The position numbers were made by a program, and so were the translations under genes. A model generated the notes under the pieces. The model worked only from the letters and a program-made list of their open reading frames with translations, was not told where the DNA came from and searched no databases. From NCBI GenBank assembly GCA_014762635.1, contig JABURR010000038.1, positions 1 to 45,833 on the forward strand: DNA of 45,833 nt. Direction: 5' to 3'. The DNA is from Paracoccaceae bacterium (GTDB taxonomy: Bacteria; Pseudomonadota; Alphaproteobacteria; Rhodobacterales; Rhodobacteraceae). Of the stretch, positions 8,344 through 16,991 are shown piece after piece; position 1 is the first letter of the stretch, and each line of letters begins with the position of its first letter.

Positions 8344-9939
8344 ATGGCCCCCAAGGTACTCGTATCCGACAAGCTGAGCGAAACCGCCGTGCAGATCTTC
8401 AAGGATCGCGGCATTGACGTGACCTTCGACCCCTCGATCGGCAAGGACAAGGACAAGCTGCTCGAGGTGATCGGCGATTATGACGGCCTCGCGATCCGCT
8501 CGGCCACCAAGGTCAGCGAAAAGGTGCTGGCCGCCGCCAAGAACCTCAAGGTGATCGGCCGCGCCGGGATCGGCGTCGACAACGTGGATATCCCCGCCGC
8601 CTCGAAGAAGGGCGTGATCGTGATGAACACGCCGTTCGGCAACTCGATCACCACCGCCGAACACGCGATCGCGATGATGTTCGCCGTGGCCCGCCAGATC
8701 CCCGAGGCCAACGCCTCGACCCACGCGGGCAAGTGGGAGAAGTCGCGCTTCATGGGCGTGGAACTTTACAACAAGACGCTGGGCGTGATCGGCGCCGGCA
8801 ACATTGGCGGGATCGTCTGCGACCGCGCCGTGGGCCTGCACATGAAGGTCGTGGCCTATGACCCGTTCCTGAGCGAGGATCGCGCCAAGCAGCTTGGCGT
8901 GACCAAGGTGGAACTGGACGAGCTGCTGGAGCGCGCCGATTTCATCACGCTCCACGTTCCGCTGACCGACAAGACCCGCAACATTCTGTCGAAGGAAAAC
9001 CTCGCCAAGACCAAGAAGGGCGTGCGGATCATCAACTGCGCCCGCGGCGGGCTGGTGGACGAGGCCGCCCTGGCCGAGGCGCTGAAAGCTGGCCACGTGG
9101 CGGGTGCCGCCTTCGACGTGTTCGCGACCGAGCCCGCCACCGACAGCCCGCTCTTCAACCTGCCCAACGTGGTTGTGACGCCGCACCTTGGTGCCTCGAC
9201 CAACGAAGCGCAGGAAAACGTCGCCCTGCAGGTGGCCGAGCAGATGTCGAACTACCTGCTGACCGGCGCGGTGGAAAACGCGCTCAACATGCCGTCGGTC
9301 ACCGCCGAGGAGGCCGCCGTCATGGGGCCGTGGGTCAAGCTCGCGCAGCACTTGGGCGCCTTCGTGGGCCAGATGACCGACGAGCCGATCACCGCGATCA
9401 ACCTGCTCTACAACGGCTCGGTGGCGCAGATGAACACCGCGGCGCTGAACGCGGCGGCAATCGCGGGCGTGATGAAGGCCACGAACCCCGACGTGAACAT
9501 GGTCTCGGCCCCGGTGATCGCCAAGGATCGCGGCGTGAACGTCTCGACCACAACGCAGGAGAAGTCCGGTGTCTTCGACGCCTATGTGAAGATGACCGTG
9601 GTGACCGACAAGCGCGAACGCTCAATCGCGGGCACCGTCTTCAGCGACGGCAAGCCACGCTTCATCCAGATCAAGGGCATCACCATCGACGCCGAGGTCG
9701 GCGAGCACATGCTCTACACCACCAACGAGGACGTGCCGGGCATCATCGGCACGCTGGGCCGCACCCTGGGCGAGAATGGCGTGAACATCGCCAACTTCAC
9801 CCTGGGCCGGTCTGAACGGGGCAAGAACGCCATTGCGTTGCTCTACCTCGACGACCTGCCGTCCGCAAAGGTGCTGGACGCGCTGAAGGCGACGGGCCTC
9901 TTCAAGCAGGTCCGCCCGCTGGAATTCGAAGTCGCCTAA
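8344..9939 (+). CDS. serA: D-3-phosphoglycerate dehydrogenase
   Basis: SerA oxidises 3-phosphoglycerate to 3-phosphohydroxypyruvate with NAD, the first step of serine synthesis. The 531-residue protein is the long three-domain form: a catalytic/NAD-binding core with VIGAGNIGG, the arginine motif INCARGGLVDE and the histidine motif TPHLGAS; an intervening domain; and a C-terminal ACT domain (EDVPGIIGTLGRTLGENGVN), which in relatives binds serine for feedback control. The SD is GGAAGG just after the repeat array. It forms an operon-like pair with serC. Confidence 0.96.
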   Translation: MAPKVLVSDKLSETAVQIFKDRGIDVTFDPSIGKDKDKLLEVIGDYDGLAIRSATKVSEKVLAAAKNLKVIGRAGIGVDNVDIPAASKKGVIVMNTPFGNSITTAEHAIAMMFAVARQIPEANASTHAGKWEKSRFMGVELYNKTLGVIGAGNIGGIVCDRAVGLHMKVVAYDPFLSEDRAKQLGVTKVELDELLERADFITLHVPLTDKTRNILSKENLAKTKKGVRIINCARGGLVDEAALAEALKAGHVAGAAFDVFATEPATDSPLFNLPNVVVTPHLGASTNEAQENVALQVAEQMSNYLLTGAVENALNMPSVTAEEAAVMGPWVKLAQHLGAFVGQMTDEPITAINLLYNGSVAQMNTAALNAAAIAGVMKATNPDVNMVSAPVIAKDRGVNVSTTTQEKSGVFDAYVKMTVVTDKRERSIAGTVFSDGKPRFIQIKGITIDAEVGEHMLYTTNEDVPGIIGTLGRTLGENGVNIANFTLGRSERGKNAIALLYLDDLPSAKVLDALKATGLFKQVRPLEFEVA

Positions 9940-9948
9940 AAGAACCGA

Positions 9949-9976
9949 ACCCGGCGGGCCCTTGGGCCTGCCGGGT
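9949..9976. terminator. GC-rich hairpin between convergent serA and ATP-grasp gene
   Basis: Bases 9949-9960 pair with 9965-9976 in a 12-bp stem with one G-T pair. It lies 10 bp after the serA stop and just before the stop of the opposite gene. There is no long T run, so it may act as a bidirectional transcription barrier or mRNA 3' end stabiliser. Confidence 0.6.
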
Positions 9977-9980
9977 CGCC

Positions 9981-11168
9981 TCAGGCCTTGGCGGCGATCT
10001 TCTTGCGCTTGTCGAGCAGGGCCTGTTCCAGCCGCTTGCTGCGCGCGATGACGCGCTCGAAATGCGGCATCAGATCCTCGTTCAGCGGTCCGCGCCCGGT
10101 GGCCATCTGGTAGAAGTCGTGGCCGGTATTCTCGTTGCACTCCACGATCTCCGGCCCATCGGGGCCGATCGCGATATCCCAACCCAGGCAGCCGTTGACC
10201 GGGTAGATCCCGTGGACCGAGGTCGCCAGTTCGCAGACCTTGTCCCAATGGGGCAGCTTGAAGCCGACGATGCGCTTGCCGGTCTCGGGGTGATCCTCGA
10301 TCAGCTTCTGGCCCACGCCCTTGCCATAGCGGCAGGACAGCACCGTGCCGGTCTTTTCATCCACCGCGCAGAGCATGCTGCCCTTCTGCCAGAAATTGTC
10401 GGACATGGCCGTGCGCGAGGGGATCTTCCACACCGCGTAGAGCACCTGCGGGAACTTGTCCTCGATCACCGTGACGACGCGCACCGTGCCCACGGCCATC
10501 CCGGCGTATTCCGAGATGTCCGGGTGCTGCGGGACAAGGCTTTGCAGCATGTAGCCTTCAGAGAAGCTTTCCATGATCTCCTCGGCCATTCGGGTGATCT
10601 GGGCAGTCTCGCCGTTGATCAGCTCCAGCGTGCCGCGCACGCCGCCCTTGCCCTTGATCCCCACGGTGCCCACCGCCTGGTAGCCGATCACTGGCTTGCC
10701 GAAGAGCGGATAGCGCGCATCGTTTTCAAGGAAGGCGACGATATCTTCGACACTGCGCAGCACCGGCATGTTGCCGAGGATCCGGTCGTTCGAGACCAGC
10801 GCCTGCGTCTCCGCCGCACCGAAGCCCAGGTGCCGCATGAGCGCAAGGAAGGTCACCTTGTCGCCCAGGAACCCGCGCATCTGCGTCAGGTCCGGCGGCG
10901 AGAGCTTGACGTTCAGGTTGAAGCTGGAGCGGACACCGACAAACTGGCGCTTTTCCTCGATGGACAGCTCGGGGCGGAACAGCAGGTAGCTGTAGTAATC
11001 CCGGTCGGTCAGATAGGTGGGCGACCGGCGCAGGCGGAAGATGTCCCACAACTGCTTGAACGGGCTGACGCCGAAGGTCTTGGCGACCTCGACGATATTG
11101 TTGACGTTTTCCTCGGCGCCCCCGGGCTGTTCGCCCACGAGGATTTTCTTGCCCTGCTCTTCCGACAT
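9981..11168 (-). CDS. ATP-grasp enzyme of the sugar-transfer-associated type (PF14397-like)
   Basis: The 395-residue protein has a C-terminal ATP-grasp fold. GWDIAIGPDGPEIVECNEN holds the metal- and ATP-binding Asp, Glu and Asn typical of the ATPgrasp_ST family, and MRGFLGDKVTFLALMRHLGF is the opening helix region. GIKGKGGVRGTL and YMLQSLVPQHPDI are the glycine loop and strand before the active site. Family members are predicted to ligate carboxylates to amines and often sit near glycosyltransferase or exopolysaccharide genes; none are visible here. The ATG at 11168 has GGAGGA 6 nt upstream. It is transcribed in the same direction as matB but after a terminator-like hairpin, so it is probably separate. 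Substrate unknown. Confidence 0.78.
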   Translation of the reverse strand: MSEEQGKKILVGEQPGGAEENVNNIVEVAKTFGVSPFKQLWDIFRLRRSPTYLTDRDYYSYLLFRPELSIEEKRQFVGVRSSFNLNVKLSPPDLTQMRGFLGDKVTFLALMRHLGFGAAETQALVSNDRILGNMPVLRSVEDIVAFLENDARYPLFGKPVIGYQAVGTVGIKGKGGVRGTLELINGETAQITRMAEEIMESFSEGYMLQSLVPQHPDISEYAGMAVGTVRVVTVIEDKFPQVLYAVWKIPSRTAMSDNFWQKGSMLCAVDEKTGTVLSCRYGKGVGQKLIEDHPETGKRIVGFKLPHWDKVCELATSVHGIYPVNGCLGWDIAIGPDGPEIVECNENTGHDFYQMATGRGPLNEDLMPHFERVIARSKRLEQALLDKRKKIAAKA

Positions 11169-11266
11169 CACCGCTCCTCCGGTAATGCGCGCCCTGCCCC
11201 CGCGGGTGCGCCTCTGCTTTTGGAGCGATTATATGCACGGGCCGCGGGCCGCGCGCTACTGGCAAA

Positions 11267-11297
11267 CGGCGGGCGGCAATTCCCTGCCGCCCCGCCG
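11267..11297 (-). terminator. Terminator after matB
   Basis: A 12-bp GC stem with one bulge (11267-11278 with 11285-11297) and a 6-nt loop lies directly after the matB stop. On the minus strand it is followed by TTTG. This would end the matAB transcript before the ATP-grasp gene. Confidence 0.7.
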
Positions 11298-11299
11298 GG

Positions 11300-12820
11300 T
11301 CAGCCGGCCTTGGCGAAGCTCTGGGCGTAATCGTCGCGCAGGATGTTCTTCTGCACCTTGCCCATGGTGTTGCGCGGCAGTTCGTCCACCAGCACCAGAG
11401 TCTTCGGTTGCTTGTACTTGGCCAACGCCTCGCCCAGCGCGGCACGGATCTGGTCGAGGTCCGGGCTCTCGCCCTTCTCGGGCACGATGACCCCGATCAC
11501 GCCCTCGCCGAAATCGGGATGCGGCACGCCGATCACCGCGCTTTCCAGAACGCCGGGCTGGTCGTCCAGCACCTGCTCGATTTCCTTCGGATAGACGTTG
11601 TAGCCACCCGAGATGATCAGGTCCTTGTTGCGCCCGACGATCTGCACGTAGCCCTTGTCATCGATCAACCCGAGGTCACCGGTGATGAAGAACCCGTCCT
11701 CGCGCAACTCCTCCTTGGTCTTTTCCGGCATCTGCCAGTAGCCCTTGAAGACGTTCGGGCCGCGCACCTCGATCTGGCCGATCTCGCCCTGGGGCAGCTC
11801 ATCGCCGGTGGCCGGGTCGGTGATCTTCAGCTCCACCCCCGGCAGCGGGAAGCCCACGGTCCCGGCCCGGCGGTCCCCGTCATAGGGGTTCGAGGTGTTC
11901 ATGTTGGTTTCGGTCATGCCGTAACGCTCAAGAATGCGGTGCCCGGTGCGTTCCTCGAACTGGCGATGCGTCTCGGCCAGAAGCGGCGCAGAGCCCGACA
12001 CGAAGAGCCGCATATGCGCGGTGAGGTCCCGGGTGAAACGCGCGTCATCCAGAAGCCGCGTGTAGAAGGTCGGTACACCCATCATCGATGTGGCCTTGGG
12101 CATCCAGTTGATCATCACGTCAGGGTCGAACTTCGGCAGGAAGATCATCGACCCGCTTGTCATCAGCATGACGTTGGTGGCCACGAAAAGCCCGTGCGTG
12201 TGGAAGATCGGGAGTGCGTGCAGCAGCACGTCCTTGTCGGTGAAGCGCCAGTAGTCGATCAGCGTGCGCGCGTTCGACAGCAGGTTCTCCTGCGTCAGCA
12301 TCGCCCCCTTGGAGCGGCCCGTGGTGCCCGAGGTATAGAGAAAGGCCGCAAGGTCATCCCCGTCGCGATCCACGGTCTGGAAGCTCTCCGGTCGGGCCGA
12401 CGCGGCCTCGGCAAAGCTGCCGTCGCCCTCAGAGCCAAGCGTGCGCAAGGTGGTGCCCGCAGCCTCGGCCACCGGGGTCATCGCGGCCTCGGAAGCCGGG
12501 TCGCAAAGGAACAGCTTCGCGCCACTGTTCTCGACGAAATAGGCAATCTCGGCCGGCTTGTAGCCGGTGTTGAGCGGCAGGAACACCACGCCCGCCTGGG
12601 CGCAAGCGGCATAGACGGCCAGCGCATCGGGCGACTTTCCGATCTGCGCGGCGAGCCGGTCGCCGGGCTGAAGGCCCAGCGCGGTGATCTCACCCGCGAA
12701 CTGCGCGGCGCGGGCCAGGAACTGGGCATGGGTGACGGTAGTGCCATCGTTCAGGATCAGGAACGGCGTGTCCTTGCCCGCGTGGCGGCCGAACAGCGTG
12801 TCATAGAGTGGGTTTGTCAT
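11300..12820 (-). CDS. matB: Malonyl-CoA synthetase
   Basis: MatB activates malonate to malonyl-CoA with ATP. The 506-residue adenylate-forming enzyme shows the P-loop YTSGTTGRSKGAM, the ERYGMTETNMN motif, the ITGDLG hinge segment and the C-terminal catalytic lysine in PRNTMGKVQK. The small-pocket methionine/threonine region and the overall match to rhizobial MatB, together with the upstream malonyl-CoA decarboxylase gene, point to malonate rather than another acid. It starts 3 bp after the matA stop, so the two are one operon. Confidence 0.93.
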   Translation of the reverse strand: MTNPLYDTLFGRHAGKDTPFLILNDGTTVTHAQFLARAAQFAGEITALGLQPGDRLAAQIGKSPDALAVYAACAQAGVVFLPLNTGYKPAEIAYFVENSGAKLFLCDPASEAAMTPVAEAAGTTLRTLGSEGDGSFAEAASARPESFQTVDRDGDDLAAFLYTSGTTGRSKGAMLTQENLLSNARTLIDYWRFTDKDVLLHALPIFHTHGLFVATNVMLMTSGSMIFLPKFDPDVMINWMPKATSMMGVPTFYTRLLDDARFTRDLTAHMRLFVSGSAPLLAETHRQFEERTGHRILERYGMTETNMNTSNPYDGDRRAGTVGFPLPGVELKITDPATGDELPQGEIGQIEVRGPNVFKGYWQMPEKTKEELREDGFFITGDLGLIDDKGYVQIVGRNKDLIISGGYNVYPKEIEQVLDDQPGVLESAVIGVPHPDFGEGVIGVIVPEKGESPDLDQIRAALGEALAKYKQPKTLVLVDELPRNTMGKVQKNILRDDYAQSFAKAG

Positions 12821-12823
12821 GTC

Positions 12824-14122
12824 TCAGTGTTCCTTTTTCTTGGGCTGCGGAAGTTGCGCAGCCTTTGCCAGCGCCTCGACCCCGCGCGAAGCGATGACCC
12901 TGTTGTCGGTCGCCATCGCCTCGTGGTTCGCCTCGACCTTCGCGATGTCGTAGAGATAATTCACCATCGCCCCGCAGCTTTGCTTCAACCCGTTGGGCGA
13001 GATGTCGGCCAGCGCGTGCACGTCATGAACCAGCGCGCCGTTGGTCAGATGGAACCGCGCCACCGGGTCATAGGGCGAGCCATTGTCGCGCTTGGCGTTG
13101 ATCAGGTAATGGGCGGCCAGCGCGCGCACCTCGTCACTGCGCTTGGCCAGCGTCTCGTACTCGTCTTCCGTGGCCGAGGCCATCAGCGCCTCGCCCATGC
13201 CCTGCGCGCGCATCCATTTCGTGAACCCCGGGATTGGCGAGAGGGTGACGAAGGTGCGCAGTTGCGGCAGTTCCCGCGACAGGTCGGCCACCACCTGCTT
13301 GATCAGCGAGTTGCCGAACGAGATCCCCGCCAGCCCCGGCTGGCAGTTCGAGATCGAGTAGAAGACCGCCGTGTCGGCCTGATCGGGGGACATTTCCTCG
13401 CGTTCCTCGGCCAGCACCTTCTGGACCGAGCCGGGCACGCCCTTGGTCAGCGCCACCTCGACGAAGATCAGCGGCTCTTCGGGCATGGCCGGGTGAAAGA
13501 AGGCAAAGCAGCGCCGGTCCTGCGGCTCGAGCCTGCGGCGCAGGTCGTCCCAGCTGGTGATCGCGTGAACCGCCTCGTAGGCGATGATCTTTTCCAGGAT
13601 ATTGGCCGGGCTCTGCCAACTGATCGGGCGCAGCACCAGGAAGCCGCGGTTGAACCAGCTTGCGAAGAGATGCCGGAAATCATAGTCGATCCGGCCCAGG
13701 TCCGGCGTATCCTTGATGAAGCGCAGCAGGTCGGTGCGCATCGCCACCAGTTGCTCGGTCGCGCCGGGCACCTGGTTGAGCCTGCGGATCAGTTCCTGCC
13801 GGCGCGGCTCGGTCACCGCCATCAGCCCGCGATAGGCTTTCAGCGAGTTGTCCTCGCGCACCGCCGCGGCGGCCGCGGCAATGGCGTCGGGGTCCACGTC
13901 AAGTTCGTCGGCCAGATGGCGGAAGAACGACCAGCGCCCGGATTCGTCCTGCGAGCGGTAGCGATCAAGCACCTGTCGCGCCAGAACGCTGCCCGACACT
14001 TCCCCCGACGTGCCCAGCAGGGCCTCGCACAGCTCGCGCAGCGAGGCGGAGCTGAGCTTGCCCTGCGCGCCGGAATGCCCGCGCTCCAGCAGGGTCGAGA
14101 GAAGATCGGCCAGAAAGCTCAC
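12824..14122 (-). CDS. matA: Malonyl-CoA decarboxylase
   Basis: MatA decarboxylates malonyl-CoA to acetyl-CoA. The 432-residue protein matches the MCD family (PF05292). It has an N-terminal helical domain, then a catalytic GNAT-like domain with the serine motif FVTLSPIPGFTKWM and the histidine motif ARFHLTNGALVHDVHAL, which hold the two catalytic residues known from human MCD. Translation starts at GTG (14122) with AAGGA 8 nt upstream; no in-frame ATG is better placed. It is the first gene of matAB and divergent from the GntR regulator. Confidence 0.93.
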   Translation of the reverse strand: MSFLADLLSTLLERGHSGAQGKLSSASLRELCEALLGTSGEVSGSVLARQVLDRYRSQDESGRWSFFRHLADELDVDPDAIAAAAAAVREDNSLKAYRGLMAVTEPRRQELIRRLNQVPGATEQLVAMRTDLLRFIKDTPDLGRIDYDFRHLFASWFNRGFLVLRPISWQSPANILEKIIAYEAVHAITSWDDLRRRLEPQDRRCFAFFHPAMPEEPLIFVEVALTKGVPGSVQKVLAEEREEMSPDQADTAVFYSISNCQPGLAGISFGNSLIKQVVADLSRELPQLRTFVTLSPIPGFTKWMRAQGMGEALMASATEDEYETLAKRSDEVRALAAHYLINAKRDNGSPYDPVARFHLTNGALVHDVHALADISPNGLKQSCGAMVNYLYDIAKVEANHEAMATDNRVIASRGVEALAKAAQLPQPKKKEH

Positions 14123-14404
14123 ATCGACAATCCTTGCGGCGCGTCAATCATCGGTGTGGCGATGTCATGGATTGCATGTGGGTTCAAGTCCACGGGTCAG
14201 CGGACAGGTCACTAAACCATGGCTCGGCCAATCGGGTCACGGCTGTTCGCACCTGCCGCCCGCAATGAGGTGGACCATGATATTTGACACGTACTGCCCT
14301 TGGTGTTTGCCGTCATTCTTTCGCTCCCAAATCTGCAATCAGGACATTTCAAGCGGTTCGCATGTGGCCGAAGCTATGCTAGCGTTTCACCGGGAGTAGA
14401 GTTC
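14123..14404. other. Long intergenic region upstream of matA
   Basis: About 280 bp without a convincing gene. It should hold the matA promoter and leader on the minus strand. A TTGACA-like hexamer is seen on the plus strand at 14284-14289, without a good partner -10. A short T-arm-like stretch near 14180-14196 does not belong to a tRNA. No repeat or terminator is evident. Confidence 0.5.
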
Positions 14405-14414
14405 TTGTATACAA
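14405..14414. promoter_or_regulatory. FadR/MatR-type operator palindrome
   Basis: TTGTATACAA is a perfect 10-bp palindrome within TTCTTGTATACAATTCC and fits the TnGTnnnACnA pattern of FadR-subfamily GntR regulators. It closely resembles the MatR site described for rhizobial mat genes. It lies 46 bp before the regulator start and 282 bp before matA, a position suited to autoregulation and control of the divergent operon. Confidence 0.7.
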
Positions 14415-14425
14415 TTCCACAGATT

Positions 14426-14440
14426 GTGCATATGATGCAC
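14426..14440. promoter_or_regulatory. Second inverted repeat before the GntR gene
   Basis: GTGCAT-ATG-ATGCAC is a perfect 6-bp inverted repeat with a 3-bp spacer, centred 28 bp upstream of the GntR start and 23 bp from the centre of the FadR-type palindrome. It could be a second regulator site or overlap the core promoter. Confidence 0.45.
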
Positions 14441-14460
14441 TTGCAACCCTTTGGTGCGCA

Positions 14461-15114
14461 ATGGAACTGAAAAGAGCAGACAGGATCGCAGAGGCGCTTG
14501 AGCAGATGATCGTCACCGGCGAATTCGCCGATGGCGAGCGTCTGGACGAGATTCGCCTGGCCGAGATGTTCGGCGTGTCCCGCACACCGATTCGAGAGGC
14601 GTTTCAGCGTCTGATCAGCGCAGGTCTGGTGGAGTCACGTCCCCGCCGTGGCGTCTTCGTGCATCAACTCAGCCCGGGTGAACTGCTGAACATGTTCGAG
14701 GTCATGGCCGAGCTTGAAGCCATCTGCGGGCGCCTCGCGGCCAGCCGGATCCGGGACAGCCAGCTGGAGCAACTCCGCGAGGCGAACGAGAAATGCCGGC
14801 TATCGGTCGAGGCCGGAGATGCCGACGCCTACTACCGCGACAACGAGACTTTCCACGACATCATCTACAACGCGACCGAGAACGCCTATCTGGTGAACAC
14901 GACATCCAAACTCCACAAACGGCTCCGCCCGTTCCGGAGGGTTCAGCTTCGGTTTCGCGGTCGGCTGGAACAGTCCATGAGCGAACACGATGCAATCGTC
15001 GCAGCCCTGGAGGCCGGGGACGGCGAAAAGGCCGCGAAGGTGCTGCATGAACACGTGGCCGTGCAGGGCGAGAAGTTCCACCGCCTGATGTCGGTCAGCA
15101 ACGCGGCCGAATAA
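14461..15114 (+). CDS. matR: GntR-family (FadR/FCD subfamily) regulator, MatR-like
   Basis: The 217-residue protein has an N-terminal winged helix (EIRLAEMFGVSRTPIREAFQ recognition region) and a C-terminal all-helical FCD domain. That domain includes the acidic/histidine metal-ligand pattern: D and H in NETFHDIIY, H in SEHDAIV and H in LHEHVAVQ. Such proteins bind organic acids. Divergent placement from matAB and the FadR-type palindrome in front argue that it controls malonate use, as MatR does in rhizobia. Effector identity (malonate) is inference. The next genes downstream are convergent. Confidence 0.82.
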   Translation: MELKRADRIAEALEQMIVTGEFADGERLDEIRLAEMFGVSRTPIREAFQRLISAGLVESRPRRGVFVHQLSPGELLNMFEVMAELEAICGRLAASRIRDSQLEQLREANEKCRLSVEAGDADAYYRDNETFHDIIYNATENAYLVNTTSKLHKRLRPFRRVQLRFRGRLEQSMSEHDAIVAALEAGDGEKAAKVLHEHVAVQGEKFHRLMSVSNAAE

Positions 15115-15116
15115 CC

Positions 15117-15305
15117 TCAGCCCACCCGGGCAAGGCGCAGCGCCTCGGCCAGCACCGCCCGATCCCCCACGTGATTGGCAAGGATCAGCACAAGACGCGC
15201 GTTCAGCGCAGCACTTTCGGCCTCACTGAGTTCCCGGTGGGCGGCCAGAAGATCGGCATAGAACCCATCCGCATCGCTCAGGTTCGGATCGGTCACGAGG
15301 CTCAT
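15117..15305 (-). CDS. DUF2783 small protein
   Basis: This 62-residue protein (MSLVTDPNLSDADGFYADLL) is acidic and helical and resembles the DUF2783 family, whose members are found downstream of FAD-dependent aromatic hydroxylases. Its ATG overlaps the hydroxylase stop by 4 bp (ATGA), so the two are coupled. No catalytic motif is visible; it may be an accessory or folding subunit of the hydroxylase. Role unknown. Confidence 0.72.
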   Translation of the reverse strand: MSLVTDPNLSDADGFYADLLAAHRELSEAESAALNARLVLILANHVGDRAVLAEALRLARVG

Positions 15306-16855
15306 GCGCGGCCCTCCCAGATGTCTTTGATCGTTGCGGAAACCCAGGCCGGGTCGGGCATGGTCCAGCGGCCCGCCACCACCTGGTCGGGGCGGATCAG
15401 GTAGATCGCGTGATCGGCCTCGCCCAGGTAGCGGGCGCGGATTTCCCGGGTCGGCTCAAGCTGCAGCACCTCGGCACCATCCACCGGGCCGATATCGCAG
15501 CCGATGGCCAGAACGATCATCCGCCCGCCCAGCCGGTCGATCAGCCAGCGCGCGCCCAAGGGCGCATCCGGCGCCACCGAGCCGGGGCGCGACATCGCGG
15601 GCAGCGCTTCGGTGTCCGGGCCTTCCAGCGGATAGACGCAGGGCACCGACAGACGCCCCGAATTCACCAGCGTCCGGGCGAAGGGCAAGGACCCCGCCAG
15701 GCGCAAGACCTCGTCTCGGAACATCCGCTCGGCCCCCGGCGCCGGGGTCATGAAGCGGGTGGCGCGCGAGGAATTCAGGATGTTCTCGTCTGCCCCATGC
15801 TGGCGTTCGAGATCGAAACGCTCCAGCACCTCGGGCTTGGCCTTGCCCCGCAGCACGGCAGCCAGCCGCCAGCCCAGCGCATCCACGTCCTGCAACCCGC
15901 CATTGCCGCCACGCGCCCCGAAAGGCGAGACCAAATGGGCGCTGTCGCCCACGAAGATCACCCGATCATGGACGAACTTCGCCAGCCTTCGACACTGGAA
16001 CGTGTAAACGCTGACCCAGTCCAACCGGAATTGCGAATGGCCCACGACCTTCTCGATACGGGGAATGACATTCTCGGGCTTGCGTTCTTCCTCGGGGTCG
16101 GCCTCCCAGCCAAGCTGCAGGTCGATCCGGTAGATATTGTCGGGCTGCTTGTGCAGCAGCGCCGATTGTCCCGTGTGAAACGGCGGCTCGAACCAGAACC
16201 AGCGTTCCGAGGGAAAATCGCCCTCCATCTCGATATCGGCGATGAGGAAGCGTTCCTCGAAAACGACCCCCTCGAAATCGAGGCCCAGCATGTCGCGTAC
16301 CGGGGATTTCGCCCCATCGCAGGCCAGCACGTAATCGGCCTCGAGCACATAGCGCCCGTCCGGGGTATCGATCTGGACCCGCGCGCCATTCACGTCCTGC
16401 GTCACGCCCGCGACCCGGTTCTTGAACCGCAGGTCGATCAGGTCGATCTCCTGCGCGCGGTCGATCAGGTATTCCTCGACGTAATATTGCTGGAGATTGA
16501 TGAAGGCCGGGCGCTTGTAGCTGGTCTCGGGCAGGAGGTCGAAATTGAAGACCTCCTTGTCGCGATGGAAGGTCCGGCCCACCGTCCAGGTGACACCCTT
16601 CTCCATCGACCGGTCGCCAATGCCGAGCCGGTCGAAGATCTCGATCGAGCGTTTCGACCAGCAGATTGCGCGACTGCCCACCGAGACGACATCGTTGTCA
16701 TCCAGCACCACCGAGGGAACGCCGTGATTGGCCAGCTCGATCGCCATGGCCAGCCCGATCGGCCCGGCGCCCACGATCACCACGGGTTTGCGCGCCTCGG
16801 GCGCACTCAGCCCCGGCGGGGCGACATAGGGATAGGGTGTGTAGTCATAGGGCAT
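15302..16855 (-). CDS. FAD-dependent aromatic hydroxylase (MhpA/UbiH-like flavoprotein monooxygenase)
   Basis: The 517-residue protein is a class A flavin monooxygenase. It has the GXGXXG loop in VVIVGAGPIGLAMAIELANH, the DG motif in YVLACDGAKSPVRDMLG, and the GD motif with second FAD contact in VIFVGDSAHLVSPFGARGGN, followed by a C-terminal thioredoxin-like tail as in 3-(3-hydroxyphenyl)propionate hydroxylase. The ATG at 16855 has GGAG 7 nt upstream; a longer N-terminus is possible but adds arginine-rich sequence unlike the family. Its place beside hmgA suggests it hydroxylates a phenolic acid to make homogentisate or a related ring-cleavage substrate; the substrate is not determined. Confidence 0.83.
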   Translation of the reverse strand: MPYDYTPYPYVAPPGLSAPEARKPVVIVGAGPIGLAMAIELANHGVPSVVLDDNDVVSVGSRAICWSKRSIEIFDRLGIGDRSMEKGVTWTVGRTFHRDKEVFNFDLLPETSYKRPAFINLQQYYVEEYLIDRAQEIDLIDLRFKNRVAGVTQDVNGARVQIDTPDGRYVLEADYVLACDGAKSPVRDMLGLDFEGVVFEERFLIADIEMEGDFPSERWFWFEPPFHTGQSALLHKQPDNIYRIDLQLGWEADPEEERKPENVIPRIEKVVGHSQFRLDWVSVYTFQCRRLAKFVHDRVIFVGDSAHLVSPFGARGGNGGLQDVDALGWRLAAVLRGKAKPEVLERFDLERQHGADENILNSSRATRFMTPAPGAERMFRDEVLRLAGSLPFARTLVNSGRLSVPCVYPLEGPDTEALPAMSRPGSVAPDAPLGARWLIDRLGGRMIVLAIGCDIGPVDGAEVLQLEPTREIRARYLGEADHAIYLIRPDQVVAGRWTMPDPAWVSATIKDIWEGRA

Positions 16856-16951
16856 CGGGGCGCTCCATAGTCGGCGGTGTCGAAAGTCTGATCGCAGCGC
16901 CCTGCATCGGGCTTCCGCGATCCACCACCTTGCGGCCAATGCCTCTGGGCA

Positions 16952-16979
16952 GACCCCGGCGCATCGCGCCGCCGGGGTC
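16952..16979 (-). terminator. Possible terminator hairpin after the small lipoprotein gene
   Basis: Bases 16952-16960 pair perfectly with 16971-16979 (9 bp, 10-nt loop), 12 bp after the lipoprotein stop. No T run follows on the minus strand, so termination is uncertain. It marks the boundary between the hmgA-lipoprotein unit and the hydroxylase gene. Confidence 0.5.
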
Positions 16980-16991
16980 CGTCTTGCGCCC

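Noticed and set aside
14178-14198. tRNA T-arm-like stretch (GGTTCAAGTCC context) upstream of matA
   Set aside because: No acceptor, D or anticodon stem can be formed around it and the T stem is out of register.
11408-14215. A 935-codon plus-strand frame over matB and matA
   Set aside because: Same antisense artefact; both matA and matB show complete catalytic motifs on the other strand.
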